64,000 bases of DNA from Cedecea davisae DSM 4568 (GCF_000412335.2 NZ_KE161030.1:3512363-3576362); one strand, 5' to 3'; positions 52,651-63,748 are shown, counted from the stretch's first letter. Notes: generated by a model not told the origin, from the sequence alone. A program made the numbers and translations.

Positions 52651-53976
52651 ATGACTGTAAGCACTTTTTCCGAACTCGAACTTGATGAAAGCCTTTTGGA
52701 CGCGCTCCAGGAGAAGGGCTTTACTCGCCCGACAGCAATCCAGGCTGCGGCCATTCCTCCTGCACTTGAAGGGCGCGATGTGCTGGGTTCAGCACCAACG
52801 GGTACCGGTAAAACCGCAGCTTACCTGCTGCCTGCTTTACAGCATCTGGTCGACTTCCCGCGTAAGAAATCTGGCCCACCGCGCATCCTGATAGTGACGC
52901 CGACCCGTGAACTGGCTATGCAGGTAGCGGATCACGCCCGCGAGCTGGCGAAACATACCCATCTGGATATCGCGACCATTACCGGCGGCGTGGCTTATAT
53001 GAACCATGCCGAGGTTTTCAGCGAGAACCAGGATATCGTGGTTGCGACAACCGGGCGACTGCTGCAATACATTAAGGAAGAAAACTTCGACTGCCGTGCG
53101 GTTGAAACGCTGATCCTTGATGAAGCAGACCGCATGCTGGACATGGGCTTCGCGCAGGATATTGAAACCATTGCCGCAGAAACCCGCTGGCGTAAGCAGA
53201 CGATGCTGTTCTCCGCAACGCTTGAAGGCGAGGCTATCAAGAACTTCGCTGAGCGCCTGCTGGAAGATCCGGTTGAAGTTTCGGCTACCCCGTCCACGCG
53301 TGAGCGCAAGAAAATTCATCAGTGGTATTATCGCGCTGATGATATCGAGCATAAAACCAAATTGCTGGTTAACCTGCTGAACCAGCCGGACACCACCCGC
53401 TCTATCGTCTTCGTGCGTAAACGTGAGCGTGTGCATGAGCTGGTTGCGTGGCTGCGCGAAGCAGGTATCAATACCTGCTATCTGGAAGGCGAGATGGTGC
53501 AGGCTAAGCGTAACGAAGCTATCAAGCGTTTAACCGATGGCCGCGTTAACGTGCTGGTTGCTACCGATATTGCTGCCCGAGGGATTGATATTCCTGATGT
53601 CAGCCATGTGTTCAACTTTGACCTGCCGCGCACCGCTGATATCTACCTGCACCGTATCGGTCGTACCGGGCGTGCGGGTATGAAAGGCACCGCAATTTCT
53701 CTGGTTGAGGCTCACGATCATCTGCTGCTGGGTAAAATTACCCGCTACATGAAAGAACCGATGAAGTCTCGCGTGATTGATGAACTTCGCCCAACGACTC
53801 GCGCACCTAGCGAGAAGCTTACCGGAAAGCCTTCCAAGAAAGTGCTGGCCAAGCGCGAAGAGAAGAAAAAAGAGAAAGACAAAGAGAAGCCGCGTGTGAA
53901 AGTTCGTCACCGCGATCAGAAAAACATCGGTAAACGCCGCAAGCCAAGCGCGACGAAAGATGATGCTGCTGAATAA
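52651..53976 (+). CDS. srmB: ATP-dependent RNA helicase SrmB
   Basis: 441 residues. Motifs in order: APTGTGKT, PTRELAMQ, VATTGRL, LDEADRM, SATLE, ATDIAARGID and HRIGRTGRAG. The end is a long basic tail (KREEKKKEKDKEKPRVK). It assists early 50S assembly. Confidence 0.97.
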   Translation: MTVSTFSELELDESLLDALQEKGFTRPTAIQAAAIPPALEGRDVLGSAPTGTGKTAAYLLPALQHLVDFPRKKSGPPRILIVTPTRELAMQVADHARELAKHTHLDIATITGGVAYMNHAEVFSENQDIVVATTGRLLQYIKEENFDCRAVETLILDEADRMLDMGFAQDIETIAAETRWRKQTMLFSATLEGEAIKNFAERLLEDPVEVSATPSTRERKKIHQWYYRADDIEHKTKLLVNLLNQPDTTRSIVFVRKRERVHELVAWLREAGINTCYLEGEMVQAKRNEAIKRLTDGRVNVLVATDIAARGIDIPDVSHVFNFDLPRTADIYLHRIGRTGRAGMKGTAISLVEAHDHLLLGKITRYMKEPMKSRVIDELRPTTRAPSEKLTGKPSKKVLAKREEKKKEKDKEKPRVKVRHRDQKNIGKRRKPSATKDDAAE

Positions 53977-53990
53977 TCACTCTGCATAAC

Positions 53991-54022
53991 AAAAAAGCCG
54001 CCCTTTTGAGGCGGCTTTTTTG
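53991..54022 (+). terminator. Terminator of srmB
   Basis: A-run plus GCCGCC / GGCGGC stem and six Ts, 15 bases after the srmB stop. Confidence 0.9.
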
Positions 54023-54074
54023 TGGCAATTCATCTGATTATGGGCGCTTTGAAGCACTTCTTTGCTGAAAGCGT

Positions 54075-54103
54075 AAAAAAGCCGGCTCGCAGGCCGGCTT
54101 TTT
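54075..54103 (-). terminator. Terminator of grcA
   Basis: GCCGGC / GCCGGC stem with loop TCGCAG between runs of A and T, 15 bases behind the grcA stop on the minus strand. Confidence 0.88.
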
Positions 54104-54118
54104 ATCACGTAACAGAAA

Positions 54119-54502
54119 TTACAGGCTTTCGGTGAAAGTACGGGTAATAACGTCGCGCTGCTGCTCCGGAGTCAGGGAGTTGAAGCGAACCGCATAACCT
54201 GAAACGCGGATGGTCAGCTGTGGATATTTTTCCGGATGCTTAACGGCATCTTCCAGCGTTTCGCGGCGCAAAACGTTAACGTTCAGGTGCTGACCGCCTT
54301 CCACGCGAACTTCCGGTTTCACTTCCATTGGAATTTCACGGTATTCGAACTGACCCAGTTTGCTCACCGCAACTACTTCATCTTCAGCAAAACCGGCTTT
54401 TGCACAGACGCAGCGCGCCTCGCCTTTTTCGTTGTCGAGCAGCCAGAAAGAGTTCAGAAGTTCATCATTTGCCGCTTTTGTAATCTGGATACCAGTAATC
54501 AT
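54119..54502 (-). CDS. grcA: Autonomous glycyl radical cofactor GrcA
   Basis: 127 residues. The C-terminal part is a pyruvate-formate-lyase radical domain with the radical glycine in RVSGYAVRF. It replaces the oxygen-damaged end of PflB. Two FNR-like sites lie upstream. Monocistronic, its terminator being at 54075. Confidence 0.97.
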   Translation of the reverse strand: MITGIQITKAANDELLNSFWLLDNEKGEARCVCAKAGFAEDEVVAVSKLGQFEYREIPMEVKPEVRVEGGQHLNVNVLRRETLEDAVKHPEKYPQLTIRVSGYAVRFNSLTPEQQRDVITRTFTESL

Positions 54503-54612
54503 TTTATTTCTCCCTCAGGGTAATGTGCTGATTCTTTGGGCCAGCAATCTGGCTCATTGGTAAAACCTTTGTTGCTTTGTTGTTCTTATATCAGTCTGCC
54601 TGGCTCAATTCT

Positions 54613-54626
54613 TTGACTTAAATCAA
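54613..54626. promoter_or_regulatory. FNR box 1 of grcA
   Basis: TTGAC-TTAA-ATCAA, one base from the FNR consensus TTGAT-N4-ATCAA, about 117 bases ahead of grcA. Confidence 0.75.
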
Positions 54627-54665
54627 TTAAATCCACACACTAAAAATGGCTATAAGAGGATTTAT

Positions 54666-54679
54666 TTGTTTTACATCAA
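54666..54679. promoter_or_regulatory. FNR box 2 of grcA
   Basis: TTGTT-TTAC-ATCAA, one base off the consensus, centred 53 bases from box 1. That equals the spacing known for the two FNR sites of E. coli yfiD/grcA. The rest of 54503-54820 shows nothing further. Confidence 0.7.
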
Positions 54680-54820
54680 CTTAGCGACATGCGGCAAACT
54701 TAAAAAGTTTGTAAATTTTCAACTTTATTTTGCATCGTAGCCCATTGATGCCACGCAATATTTTGCTCATGAAGCAGAAGCAGTTAAGCTATCGGACAAA
54801 CACATTCGCGGGAGAGCGAG

Positions 54821-55510
54821 ATGACAACCCAACTCACCTGGCACGACGTGCTGGCTGAAGAGAAGCAGCAGCCCTACTTTATCAATACGCTTAATGCTGT
54901 TGCGGCAGAGCGGGCGGCGGGCATAACTGTTTATCCTGTGCAGAAAGACGTATTTAACGCTTTTCGTTTTACCGAGCTGGGTGACGTTAAAGTGGTGATT
55001 TTGGGTCAGGATCCTTATCACGGCCCGGGGCAGGCACACGGGCTTTCTTTCTCGGTGCTCCCGGGTATTACGCCGCCACCCTCGCTGGTCAATATGTATA
55101 AGGAGCTCGCCGCTTCCGTTCCTGGCTTTACTCGCCCGACGCACGGTTACCTGGAAAGCTGGGCGCGCCAGGGCGTGCTGCTGCTCAACACGGTGTTGAC
55201 CGTAGAGGCCGGAAAGGCGCATTCCCACGCTAACTTCGGCTGGGAAACCTTTACCGATAAGGTGATTGCATTAATTAATCAGCACCGTGAAGGCGTGGTA
55301 TTCCTGCTGTGGGGCGCACATGCCCAGCGTAAAGGCAGTATTATCGATCGCCAGCGGCATCATGTTTTAACAGCGCCTCACCCGTCACCGCTTTCGGCAC
55401 ATCGCGGTTTCTTCGGCTGCGGGCATTTTGTGAAGGCCAACGAGTATCTGGCCGGGCGCGGAGAGCAACCAATCGACTGGATGCCACAGCTCCCGGCTGA
55501 AAACAGCTGA
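54821..55510 (+). CDS. ung: Uracil-DNA glycosylase
   Basis: 229 residues. Catalytic [17 protein letters not shown] (Asp64 type) and [14 protein letters not shown]. It removes uracil from DNA. ATG 54821 follows GGGAGAGCGAG. Divergent from grcA. Confidence 0.98.
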   Translation: MTTQLTWHDVLAEEKQQPYFINTLNAVAAERAAGITVYPVQKDVFNAFRFTELGDVKVVILGQDPYHGPGQAHGLSFSVLPGITPPPSLVNMYKELAASVPGFTRPTHGYLESWARQGVLLLNTVLTVEAGKAHSHANFGWETFTDKVIALINQHREGVVFLLWGAHAQRKGSIIDRQRHHVLTAPHPSPLSAHRGFFGCGHFVKANEYLAGRGEQPIDWMPQLPAENS

Positions 55511-55520
55511 ATTCAAAGCA

Positions 55521-55552
55521 AAAAAAAGCCAGCTATTACGCTGGCTTTTTTA
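55521..55552. terminator. Bidirectional terminator between ung and yfiF
   Basis: AAAGCCAGC-TATTAC-GCTGGCTTT stem flanked by long A and T runs between two convergent genes. Confidence 0.9.
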
Positions 55553-55567
55553 TCACAGGGAAAGTAG

Positions 55568-56641
55568 TTACGCCTTGTTCTGACGCCACCATTCACCCAG
55601 CAGTACGCCGGTTGCTACCGAAACGTTGAGGCTTTCAACATTCCCCGTACCTTCAATTGCCACGCTCATATCCGCGTTTTCAAAAGTGGTATCGGAAACG
55701 CCGTCGCGCTCCTGACCAAGCACCAGCACCATTTTCTTAGGCAACTCGGCTTTGTACAGCGGAGTTCCCTGGTGGCTGGAGGTGGTTACGATGGTATAGC
55801 CCGCTTTACGGAAGGCTTCCAGACCGTCACCAAACGTTTCGCCACTAATGGCAACTACGTGCTCAGCGCCGCCTTCTGCGGTACGAACCGCCGCGCCAGA
55901 CTCCAGTAAAGAAGCATCCTGAATCAGCAGCCCCTTCACGCCGAAGTGCGCACAGCTACGCATGATGCCGCCGAGATTATGCGGGTTACCCACATCTTCC
56001 AGCGCCAGCACACAATCTTCTTCACCGGCTTTATTCAGCCAGCTCTGAACGCTGATGCCGCTGCGTTTTTTAATAATGAAGCAAACGCCGCCGTGATGTT
56101 CTGTTCCGGAAGCTTTTGCAAGCTCCGCATCATCCACTACGTGGTAGGCCTTGCGGTTCGCAGCCATCCAGCGCAGCGCCTCTTTAAAGCGCGGCGTTAC
56201 GCTCTGGATAAACCAGGCGCGCACGATGCACTCAGGGCGACTCTGGAACAGAGCCTTACACGCATTTTCACCATAGACGCGGGTTTCTTCGGCGCGCTGG
56301 CGACGAATCACTTCCGGATCGATGACATTTTTAGTGCCGGTACCGTCATTGTCGAACGTTGACGGAGCTTCTTCTCTTGGCGGACGGGAAACCGTACGCC
56401 ACGGGGAAGACGCTTCACCGCGATCGCCTCTGTCGTTACGTTCATTACGATCGCGCCCGCCGCGAGGTTTATCATCGTGACGAGCCGGACGGCGACCGCC
56501 GCCTTCACCACGCGACGCACCAGCAGGACGCCCACCACCTTTCCCGGTACGCGGGTTTTGGGTGCGTTTTTCGCTTTCGTCGTCACCGCGGACATACATC
56601 ACTTTGACCTTGCCGCTTTTACCTTTAAATTCGTCGTTCAT
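55568..56641 (-). CDS. yfiF: TrmH/SpoU-family RNA methyltransferase YfiF
   Basis: 357 residues from ATG 56641 ([20 protein letters not shown]), preceded on the transcript by a GGAGG site. The first 100 residues are basic and disordered (Gly, Arg, Asp rich), then a substrate-binding domain and a SpoU domain with [12 protein letters not shown] and [17 protein letters not shown]. The exact RNA target in E. coli is not established. Confidence 0.93.
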   Translation of the reverse strand: MNDEFKGKSGKVKVMYVRGDDESEKRTQNPRTGKGGGRPAGASRGEGGGRRPARHDDKPRGGRDRNERNDRGDRGEASSPWRTVSRPPREEAPSTFDNDGTGTKNVIDPEVIRRQRAEETRVYGENACKALFQSRPECIVRAWFIQSVTPRFKEALRWMAANRKAYHVVDDAELAKASGTEHHGGVCFIIKKRSGISVQSWLNKAGEEDCVLALEDVGNPHNLGGIMRSCAHFGVKGLLIQDASLLESGAAVRTAEGGAEHVVAISGETFGDGLEAFRKAGYTIVTTSSHQGTPLYKAELPKKMVLVLGQERDGVSDTTFENADMSVAIEGTGNVESLNVSVATGVLLGEWWRQNKA

Positions 56642-56852
56642 TGTTCCTCCACCTGGCTGAGCGCGAAGCGCGCAGATTACCTGATGTGGCATGGGTTAGC
56701 CATTAACTTTGCTTAAAAGCTAATAACTATTGTACTCATTGAATAAATCGCTTTGTTGAGCCACACATCTTCACCGATAATATGTAACATACTTGAAACA
56801 TCCTCGGCGCCTGACGCCGATTTTCGACAACCCATTCTCTTTGAGGTGAGTT

Positions 56853-57272
56853 ATGAATACCGTTTGTGCCGACTGCCAGGCCATCAACCGCATTCCTGAC
56901 GACCGTATTGATGACGGCGCAAAATGCGGCCGCTGCGGTCACGAACTGTTTGATGGCGAAGTGATTAACGCCACCAGCGCCACGCTGGATAAACTGCTGA
57001 AAGACGATTTGCCGGTAGTTATCGATTTCTGGGCGCCATGGTGCGGCCCGTGCATTAACTTTGCCCCCATTTTTGAAGATGTCGCCGAAGAACGCAGCGG
57101 AAAGGTTCGCTTTGTTAAGGTGAACACCGAAGCTGAACAAGAGCTTAGCGCACGCTTCCGCATTCGCAGCATTCCAACCATTATGATTTTCAAGAATGGT
57201 CAAGTCGTTGATATGCTGAATGGCGCAATGCCAAAAGCACCATTTGATAGCTGGCTGGACGAAAATCTCTAA
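56853..57272 (+). CDS. trxC: Thioredoxin 2
   Basis: 139 residues: an N-terminal zinc domain (CADCQ and CGRCG pairs) and a thioredoxin domain with WCGPC. A cytoplasmic disulfide reductase under OxyR in E. coli. A monocistronic gene between yfiF and tapT. Confidence 0.97.
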   Translation: MNTVCADCQAINRIPDDRIDDGAKCGRCGHELFDGEVINATSATLDKLLKDDLPVVIDFWAPWCGPCINFAPIFEDVAEERSGKVRFVKVNTEAEQELSARFRIRSIPTIMIFKNGQVVDMLNGAMPKAPFDSWLDENL

Positions 57273-57277
57273 AGCTG

Positions 57278-57303
57278 AGGGGCATCTTCTTTGTGCCCCT
57301 TTA
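57278..57303 (+). terminator. Terminator of trxC
   Basis: Stem AGGGGCA / TGCCCCT with a nine-base loop and a short T run, six bases after the trxC stop. Confidence 0.75.
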
Positions 57304-57345
57304 CTCTATCTACGTTAGAATGGCGTTTTTAACCAAGTCTGCTTA

Positions 57346-58047
57346 ATGATCGAAAACGCCGTTCTTCGCCTCCGTGCCGCTCGTCTCGCCCGCGCTACCC
57401 GCCCTTTTCTCGCTCGCGGGAACCGTATTCGCCGCTGCCAGCGCTGCCTTTTGCCGCTAAAACAATGCCTGTGTGAAACACTTCAGGCGCAAAGCGCACG
57501 CAGCCGTTTTTGTCTGGTGATGTTCGACACCGAACCGATGAAACCCAGCAATACAGGGCGTTTAATTGCCGATATCTTACCGGATACCGAGGCTTTCCAG
57601 TGGTCGCGTACCGAGCCACCTCAGGCGCTTTTGGATCTGGTTGCCAACCCAGACTACCAGCCAATGGTGGTTTTCCCGGCCTCTTACGCAGATCCCGGGA
57701 GAGAAGTGCTCTCGGTTCCCCCCATGCACGGTAAACCGTCGCTGTTTATTATGCTGGACGGCACCTGGACCGAAGCGCGAAAAATGTTTCGCAAAAGCCC
57801 TTATCTCGACTCGCTGCCGGTCATCTCCGTGGATTTAAGTATTACCTCTGCCTACCGATTGCGTGAAGCGCATGCCGACGGCCAGTATTGCACCGCCGAA
57901 GTTGCGGCCGCCTTGCTGGAACTGGCCGGAGATAGCCTGGCCTCTAAAGGGTTAACGGACCATTTCACGCTGTTCCGCGAACGCTATCTGGCGGGGAAAC
58001 CTCATCATCAATCCAGCATCACAGCAGAAACCACGGAAAACGTTTAG
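57346..58047 (+). CDS. tapT: tRNA-uridine aminocarboxypropyltransferase
   Basis: 233 residues of the DTW family: zinc cysteines in RRCQRCLLPLKQCLC, and LDGTWTEARKMFRKS. It adds the acp group to U47 in tRNA. Known earlier as YfiP. Followed after 32 bases by patZ in the same direction. Confidence 0.94.
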   Translation: MIENAVLRLRAARLARATRPFLARGNRIRRCQRCLLPLKQCLCETLQAQSARSRFCLVMFDTEPMKPSNTGRLIADILPDTEAFQWSRTEPPQALLDLVANPDYQPMVVFPASYADPGREVLSVPPMHGKPSLFIMLDGTWTEARKMFRKSPYLDSLPVISVDLSITSAYRLREAHADGQYCTAEVAAALLELAGDSLASKGLTDHFTLFRERYLAGKPHHQSSITAETTENV

Positions 58048-58079
58048 ACTCTCCTCAACATCACTCAGGGGAGAGAGTC

Positions 58080-60740
58080 GTGAGCCAACGAGGACTGGAA
58101 GCGCTGCTGCGTCCGAAATCCATTGCCGTTATCGGCGCATCGGCAAAAACCGATCGCGCCGGCTATTTAATGATGCGCAACCTGCTTGCCGGAGGCTTCA
58201 ATGGCCCGGTTATGCCGGTCACTCCGACTCATAAAGCCGTGTGCGGCGTGCTGGCCTGGCCAGATATCGCAAGCCTGCCGTTTGCCCCGGATCTCGCGGT
58301 TATCTGTACCCACTCCCGTCGTAATCTGGAACTGCTTGAAGCCCTGGGTAATAAAGGCTGCAAAGCCTGCATTATTCTTTCGGCTCCCCCTGAGCAGTTG
58401 CCCGATCTGTTAGCCTGCGCAGCTCGCTTTCAAATACGACTGCTCGGCCCAAATAGCCTCGGGCTGCTTGCTCCGTGGCAGGGGCTAAATGCCAGCTTCT
58501 CTCCGGTCCCCATTCAGAAAGGCAAACTGGCTTTTATCTCTCAGTCAGCCGCCGTTTCAAATACCATCCTTGACTGGGCGCAGCAGCGCGAGATGGGCTT
58601 CTCCTGGTTTATCGCCCTCGGCGACAGCCTCGATATTGACGTAGATGAGTTGCTCGATTACCTGGCGCGGGATAATAAAACCAGCGCCATCCTGCTATAC
58701 CTTGAACACCTCAGCGATGCTCGCCGTTTCGTCTCCGCCGCGCGAAGCGCTTCGCGTAATAAGCCCATTCTGGTGATTAAAAGCGGGCGTAGCGCTAAAG
58801 CCCAGACGCTGTTAAAGACTCATCCCGGACTCGACGCTGCCTGGGACGCGGCCATTCAACGAGCTGGCCTGCTGCGGGTTCAGGATACTCACGAACTGTT
58901 CTCCGCCGTTGAAACGTTGAGCCACATGCGCCCGCTGCGCGGAGAACGTTTAATGATAGTCAGCAACGGCGCGGCTCCGGCAGCGCTCGCGCTGGACGAG
59001 TTATGGCTGCGTAATGGCAAGCTCGCCGTTTTAAGCGAGGAAACCACACAATCGCTGGCGGCGGCTTTACCTCCCGGAGTAGAGCCGGGTAACCCCATTG
59101 ACTTGCGCGATGATGCCACGCCTGGCCGCTATTTATTGGCGGTAGAGAAACTGCTGGATAGCCATGATTTGGATGCGCTAATGGTGATTCATTCTCCCAG
59201 CGCAGCCGCTCCGGGCACGGCCAGCGCTCTGGCCTTAATAGATTTATTACAACGCCATCCGCGCGGTAAATACCTGACGATTATCACCAACTGGTGCGGC
59301 GAATTTTCCTCCCAGGAAGCAAGGCGTTTGTTTAGCGATGCTGGCATTCCGACCTACCGCACACCGGAGGGAGCGGTAACCGCCTTTATGCATATGGTGG
59401 AGTATCGCCGCAATCAGAAGCAGCTGCGGGAAACCCCGGCCCTGCCCGCTAACCTGACGGCCGACACCGGCGAGGCCCATCATCTTATCCGCCAGGCGCT
59501 ACAGCAGGGCGTGACGACTCAGGATACCCATGAAGTCCGTCCGATACTTCATGCCTATGGGCTTACAACGCTGCCAACCTGGATTGCCAGCGACAGCGCC
59601 GAGGCAGTGCATATCGCCGAGCAGCTTGGCTACCCGGTGGCTTTAAAGCTCCGCTCTCCTGATATTCCACATAAATCAGAAGTTCAGGGGGTGATGCTTT
59701 ACCTGCGCACCGCCAGCGAAGTGCAGCAGGCGGCAGACGCGATTATCGATCGAGTGAAGTTAGCCTGGCCGCAGGCACGTATTCACGGGCTGCTGGTACA
59801 AAGCATGGCGAACCGCGCTGGTGCTCAGGAGCTGCGGGTCGTAGTCGAGCACGATCCGGTGTTTGGCCCGCTGATTATGCTGGGAGAAGGCGGCGTCGAA
59901 TGGCGGCCAGAAAGGCAGGCTGCCGTCGCACTTCCGCCTTTAAATATGAACCTGGCCCGTTATCTGGTTATTCAGGCAATAAAGAGCGGCAAGATCCGCA
60001 GCCGTAGCGCGCTGCGCCCGCTGGATGTGGCGGGGATAAGCCAGGTGCTGGTGCAGGTTTCCAACCTGATAATCGATTGCCCGGAAATCGAGCGTCTTGA
60101 TATTCACCCGCTGCTGGCCTCGGGCAATGAGTTCACTCTGCTGGACGTGACGCTCCAGCTGGCTGAGTTTACCGGCGATGCGGACGCCAGGCTCGCCGTG
60201 CGCCCCTACCCTCATCAGCTTAAAGAAGTTGTGCAATTAAAAAATGGCGATCGCTGCCTGTTCCGACCGATCCTGCCGGAAGACGAACCCCAGTTGCAGC
60301 GTTTTATTGCCCAGGTAACCAAAGAAGATCTCTATTACCGCTACTTCAGCGAGATCAACGAATTTACCCACGAAGATTTAGCCAACATGACGCAGATCGA
60401 CTACGATCGGGAAATGGCGTTTGTGGCCGTGCGGCGAGTCAACGGCTGCGATGAGATCCTGGGCGTAACCAGAGCGATTTCAGATGCGGATAATGTTGAT
60501 GCCGAGTTCGCGGTACTGGTACGTTCTGACTTAAAAGGGCTTGGACTGGGGCGTCGGCTGCTGGCCAAACTTATCGATTATACCCGACAGCACGGCCTTC
60601 TGAGGCTGAATGGCATTACCATGCCAAACAATCAGGGGATGATAACCCTGGCCCGGAAACTTGGTTTCAGCGTTGATATTCAGCTTGAAGACGGTATCGT
60701 AAGCCTGACGCTGAAGCTAAACGAAAGCGCAGATTCGTGA
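58080..60740 (+). CDS. patZ: Protein lysine acetyltransferase PatZ
   Basis: 886 residues from a GTG start with GGGGAGAG in front. Order: CoA-binding/NDP-forming acyl-CoA synthetase-like domains (about 1-450), ATP-grasp-like domain (about 480-700; ALKLRSPDIPHKSEVQG), and a C-terminal GNAT domain (DLKGLGLGRRLLAKLI). It acetylates acetyl-CoA synthetase and other proteins. Known as YfiQ/Pka. Confidence 0.95.
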   Translation: MSQRGLEALLRPKSIAVIGASAKTDRAGYLMMRNLLAGGFNGPVMPVTPTHKAVCGVLAWPDIASLPFAPDLAVICTHSRRNLELLEALGNKGCKACIILSAPPEQLPDLLACAARFQIRLLGPNSLGLLAPWQGLNASFSPVPIQKGKLAFISQSAAVSNTILDWAQQREMGFSWFIALGDSLDIDVDELLDYLARDNKTSAILLYLEHLSDARRFVSAARSASRNKPILVIKSGRSAKAQTLLKTHPGLDAAWDAAIQRAGLLRVQDTHELFSAVETLSHMRPLRGERLMIVSNGAAPAALALDELWLRNGKLAVLSEETTQSLAAALPPGVEPGNPIDLRDDATPGRYLLAVEKLLDSHDLDALMVIHSPSAAAPGTASALALIDLLQRHPRGKYLTIITNWCGEFSSQEARRLFSDAGIPTYRTPEGAVTAFMHMVEYRRNQKQLRETPALPANLTADTGEAHHLIRQALQQGVTTQDTHEVRPILHAYGLTTLPTWIASDSAEAVHIAEQLGYPVALKLRSPDIPHKSEVQGVMLYLRTASEVQQAADAIIDRVKLAWPQARIHGLLVQSMANRAGAQELRVVVEHDPVFGPLIMLGEGGVEWRPERQAAVALPPLNMNLARYLVIQAIKSGKIRSRSALRPLDVAGISQVLVQVSNLIIDCPEIERLDIHPLLASGNEFTLLDVTLQLAEFTGDADARLAVRPYPHQLKEVVQLKNGDRCLFRPILPEDEPQLQRFIAQVTKEDLYYRYFSEINEFTHEDLANMTQIDYDREMAFVAVRRVNGCDEILGVTRAISDADNVDAEFAVLVRSDLKGLGLGRRLLAKLIDYTRQHGLLRLNGITMPNNQGMITLARKLGFSVDIQLEDGIVSLTLKLNESADS

Positions 60741-60854
60741 GTAAGGTACTGGAAAACATACTCACTTTGCCGGGCAGTAGTGGTATTATCAGCAGGTTCT
60801 GACGTCTGGATTTTGCAGAAGGCCATCCAATGAATAGAGAAGATAAGCACTGTG

Positions 60855-62210
60855 ATGTTGTCTAAATTTAAACGTAATAAACATCAACAACACCTTGCCC
60901 AGTTACCCAAGCTTTCTCAATCAGTTGATGATGTAGAGACCCTGTTCTCCCCGGCAGATTTCCGTGAAACTCTGCTGAATAAAATCGCCTGCGCGAAGCA
61001 GCGTATTTGCATCATTGCGCTGTACCTCGAGCAGGATGATGGCGGTAACGGTATTCTGTCTGCCCTTTATCAGGCCAAACAGCTACGCCCGGAACTGGAA
61101 GTTTCCGTACTGGTTGACTGGCACCGTGCCCAGCGCGGACGTATTGGTGTTGCCGCAACCAACACCAATGCGGACTGGTATCATCGTATGAGCGAACAGT
61201 TCCCCGACGTGAAAATCCCGGTATACGGCGTGCCGGTCAATACCCGCGAAGCGTTGGGCGTGTTGCACTTTAAAGGTTTCATCATCGATGACTCCGTTAT
61301 CTACAGCGGCGCCAGCCTCAATGATGTTTATCTGCATCAACACGACAAGTACCGCTACGACCGTTATCAGGTAGTCCGCAACCAGCAGCTGGCCGATATT
61401 ATGTACGGCTGGGTGAATCAGAATCTGGTTCATGGCCGTGCAGTCCATCGTCTCGATGTCACTGACAGGCCCAAAAGTCCTGAGATCAAAAACGATATTC
61501 GCCTGTTCCGTCAGGAGTTGCGTGATGCCAGCTTCGTCTTCCAGGGCGATGCGGATAACGACCAGCTTTCGGTCACGCCGCTGGTTGGCCTGGGGAAATC
61601 CAGCCTGCTGAATAAAACAATCTTCCACCTGATGCCGTGTGCGGAGCGCAAACTCACCATCTGCACGCCTTATTTCAACCTTCCCGCAGTGCTGGTGCGC
61701 AATATTATTCAGTTGCTGAGGAACGGAAAGCAGGTTGAAATTATCGTCGGGGATAAGACGGCGAACGACTTCTATATTCCGGAAGATCAGCCATTTAAAA
61801 TTATCGGTGCATTACCGTATCTCTACGAAATTAACCTACGCCGTTTCCTGAGCCGCCTGCAGTATTACGTGAATACCGGGCAGCTGATTGTGCGTCTGTG
61901 GAAAGATGACGACAACAGCTATCACCTTAAAGGCATGTGGGTGGATGACGAGTGGATGCTGCTAACCGGGAACAACCTTAACCCGAGAGCGTGGCGCCTG
62001 GATTTAGAAAATGCCCTGCTGATCCACGATCCTAAAAGAGAACTTGAGGCGTTGCGAACCAAAGAATTGGATCTGATTCGCACCCACACCACGGTTGTTC
62101 AGCATTATCGTGATTTACAAAGCATTGCCGAGTATCCGGTGAAAGTTCGCAAACTCATTCGTAGATTGCGTCGAATCCGTATCGACAGGCTTATCAGCCG
62201 TATTCTCTGA
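60855..62210 (+). CDS. pssA: CDP-diacylglycerol--serine O-phosphatidyltransferase
   Basis: 451 residues from ATG 60855 (MLSKFKRNKHQQHLAQLPKL). Two phospholipase-D-type HKD motifs, in VLHFKGFIIDD and YHLKGMWVDD. It makes phosphatidylserine at the ribosome/membrane interface. A GTG one codon upstream is possible but unlikely. Confidence 0.97.
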   Translation: MLSKFKRNKHQQHLAQLPKLSQSVDDVETLFSPADFRETLLNKIACAKQRICIIALYLEQDDGGNGILSALYQAKQLRPELEVSVLVDWHRAQRGRIGVAATNTNADWYHRMSEQFPDVKIPVYGVPVNTREALGVLHFKGFIIDDSVIYSGASLNDVYLHQHDKYRYDRYQVVRNQQLADIMYGWVNQNLVHGRAVHRLDVTDRPKSPEIKNDIRLFRQELRDASFVFQGDADNDQLSVTPLVGLGKSSLLNKTIFHLMPCAERKLTICTPYFNLPAVLVRNIIQLLRNGKQVEIIVGDKTANDFYIPEDQPFKIIGALPYLYEINLRRFLSRLQYYVNTGQLIVRLWKDDDNSYHLKGMWVDDEWMLLTGNNLNPRAWRLDLENALLIHDPKRELEALRTKELDLIRTHTTVVQHYRDLQSIAEYPVKVRKLIRRLRRIRIDRLISRIL

Positions 62211-62217
62211 CTAGATT

Positions 62218-62241
62218 AGCCCTGCATTGCAGGGCTTTTTA
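62218..62241. terminator. Terminator between pssA and kgtP
   Basis: AGCCCTGCATTGCAGGGCT hairpin followed by five Ts on the plus strand, between two convergent genes. Confidence 0.88.
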
Positions 62242-62255
62242 TTGCCAGCAGCGGG

Positions 62256-63554
62256 TTAAAGCTTAATCCCTTTTCCTTTCTGATGAAGCATCAGCGATAC
62301 AAGAAATGCCACCGCCCCCATACCGGATACATACCAGAAGAAGGCCGTTTCGCTGCCCATAGATTTCAGCGAAAGGGCAACATATTCTGCGGAGCCGCCA
62401 AATATTGCGTTAGCGACCGCATAAGAAAGCCCCACGCCAAGGGCACGCACTTCCGGTGGGAACATCTCGGCCTTAAGAATGCCGCTGATTGAAGTATAAA
62501 AACTAACAATCACCATCGCCGCCATTACCAGAGCAAAAGCCGCCCACGGAGAATTAACATTTTGTAGAGCCGTCAGAATGGGGACGGTGAGTATTGCGGC
62601 CAGCCCGCCAAAACACAGCATAGAGGTTCGACGACCAATTCTGTCAGACAGCGCGCCGAAGAACGGCTGGATAACCATAAAGACGAACAGAGCAAAGGTC
62701 ATCAGGGCACTGGCCGTATTGGCATGCATCCCGGCGGTATTCACCAGATATTTCTGCATATAGGTGGTAAAGGTATAGAAAGCCAGCGAGCCGCCGGCGG
62801 TAAAACCAAGCACCATGATGAAGGCTTTACGATTTTTCCACAGCCCGGATAACGTCCCGGCATCTTTATGTGCCCGAGTTGTTTTATCCGACGTTTCATC
62901 GAGCGAGCGCCGCAAATAGAGTGCAACAATGGCCAATACGGCACCGATGGCAAACGGAATACGCCATCCCCAGCTACGAAGATCTTCATCGCTCAATGCC
63001 TGCTGCAAAACCACCACAACCAGAAGAGCGGCCAGCTGCCCGCCAATCAGCGTGACATACTGGAACGAGGCGTAAAAACCTTTGCGCCCTTCGACGGCAA
63101 CCTCACTCATGTAAGTCGCGCTAGTGCCATATTCACCCCCAACGGAAAGGCCCTGAAATAAACGAGCCAGAAGCAGTAACGCCGGAGCCCAGGTGCCAAT
63201 CGTCGCGTAACCGGGCAAGCAAGCTATGACCAGTGAGCCAAAACACATCATGCAGACGGAAATGAGCATCGAGTTTTTACGACCATGCTTATCGGCAATA
63301 TACCCGAACAGCCAACCGCCAATAGGCCGCATCAGGAAGCCGGCGGCAAAAACACCGGCAGTCTGTAAAAGCTGGGTTGTAGTATTCCCGGCCGGAAAAA
63401 AGATGTGAGCAAAGTAGAGCGAGCAGAATGAGTAAACATAGAAATCAAACCACTCAACCAGGTTCCCGGATGATGCGCCGACAATAGCCCAGACCCGCCG
63501 GCGAGTATCCGCGGCCGTCAGCGCAACATTTGCTTCATTTGTTGTTTCGATCAT
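62256..63554 (-). CDS. kgtP: Alpha-ketoglutarate permease
   Basis: 432 residues with twelve membrane helices, MFS metabolite:H+ symporter type: [20 protein letters not shown] near the start and [13 protein letters not shown] in loop 2-3. It imports 2-oxoglutarate with protons. In E. coli kgtP also lies beside an rRNA operon. The upstream 63555-63740 presumably holds its promoter; no further site recognised. Confidence 0.94.
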   Translation of the reverse strand: MIETTNEANVALTAADTRRRVWAIVGASSGNLVEWFDFYVYSFCSLYFAHIFFPAGNTTTQLLQTAGVFAAGFLMRPIGGWLFGYIADKHGRKNSMLISVCMMCFGSLVIACLPGYATIGTWAPALLLLARLFQGLSVGGEYGTSATYMSEVAVEGRKGFYASFQYVTLIGGQLAALLVVVVLQQALSDEDLRSWGWRIPFAIGAVLAIVALYLRRSLDETSDKTTRAHKDAGTLSGLWKNRKAFIMVLGFTAGGSLAFYTFTTYMQKYLVNTAGMHANTASALMTFALFVFMVIQPFFGALSDRIGRRTSMLCFGGLAAILTVPILTALQNVNSPWAAFALVMAAMVIVSFYTSISGILKAEMFPPEVRALGVGLSYAVANAIFGGSAEYVALSLKSMGSETAFFWYVSGMGAVAFLVSLMLHQKGKGIKL

Positions 63555-63748
63555 TTTATTTTCTTCTCCTGTCTTCCTTAATGGGCGTAACCACCCCGGA
63601 TACAGTAAAGCAGGAGAAACAAAATTCGTGAGGCGAAGTTTTCTGTTGCTGAGTTGTTACAGTGATTTTTGTGAGCAGGCTAAGCTTTTATAGCTGTAGA
63701 TGGGATAGCGGCTATTTCTTGGGTGATATTTCCAGGTCACAGAAAGCA

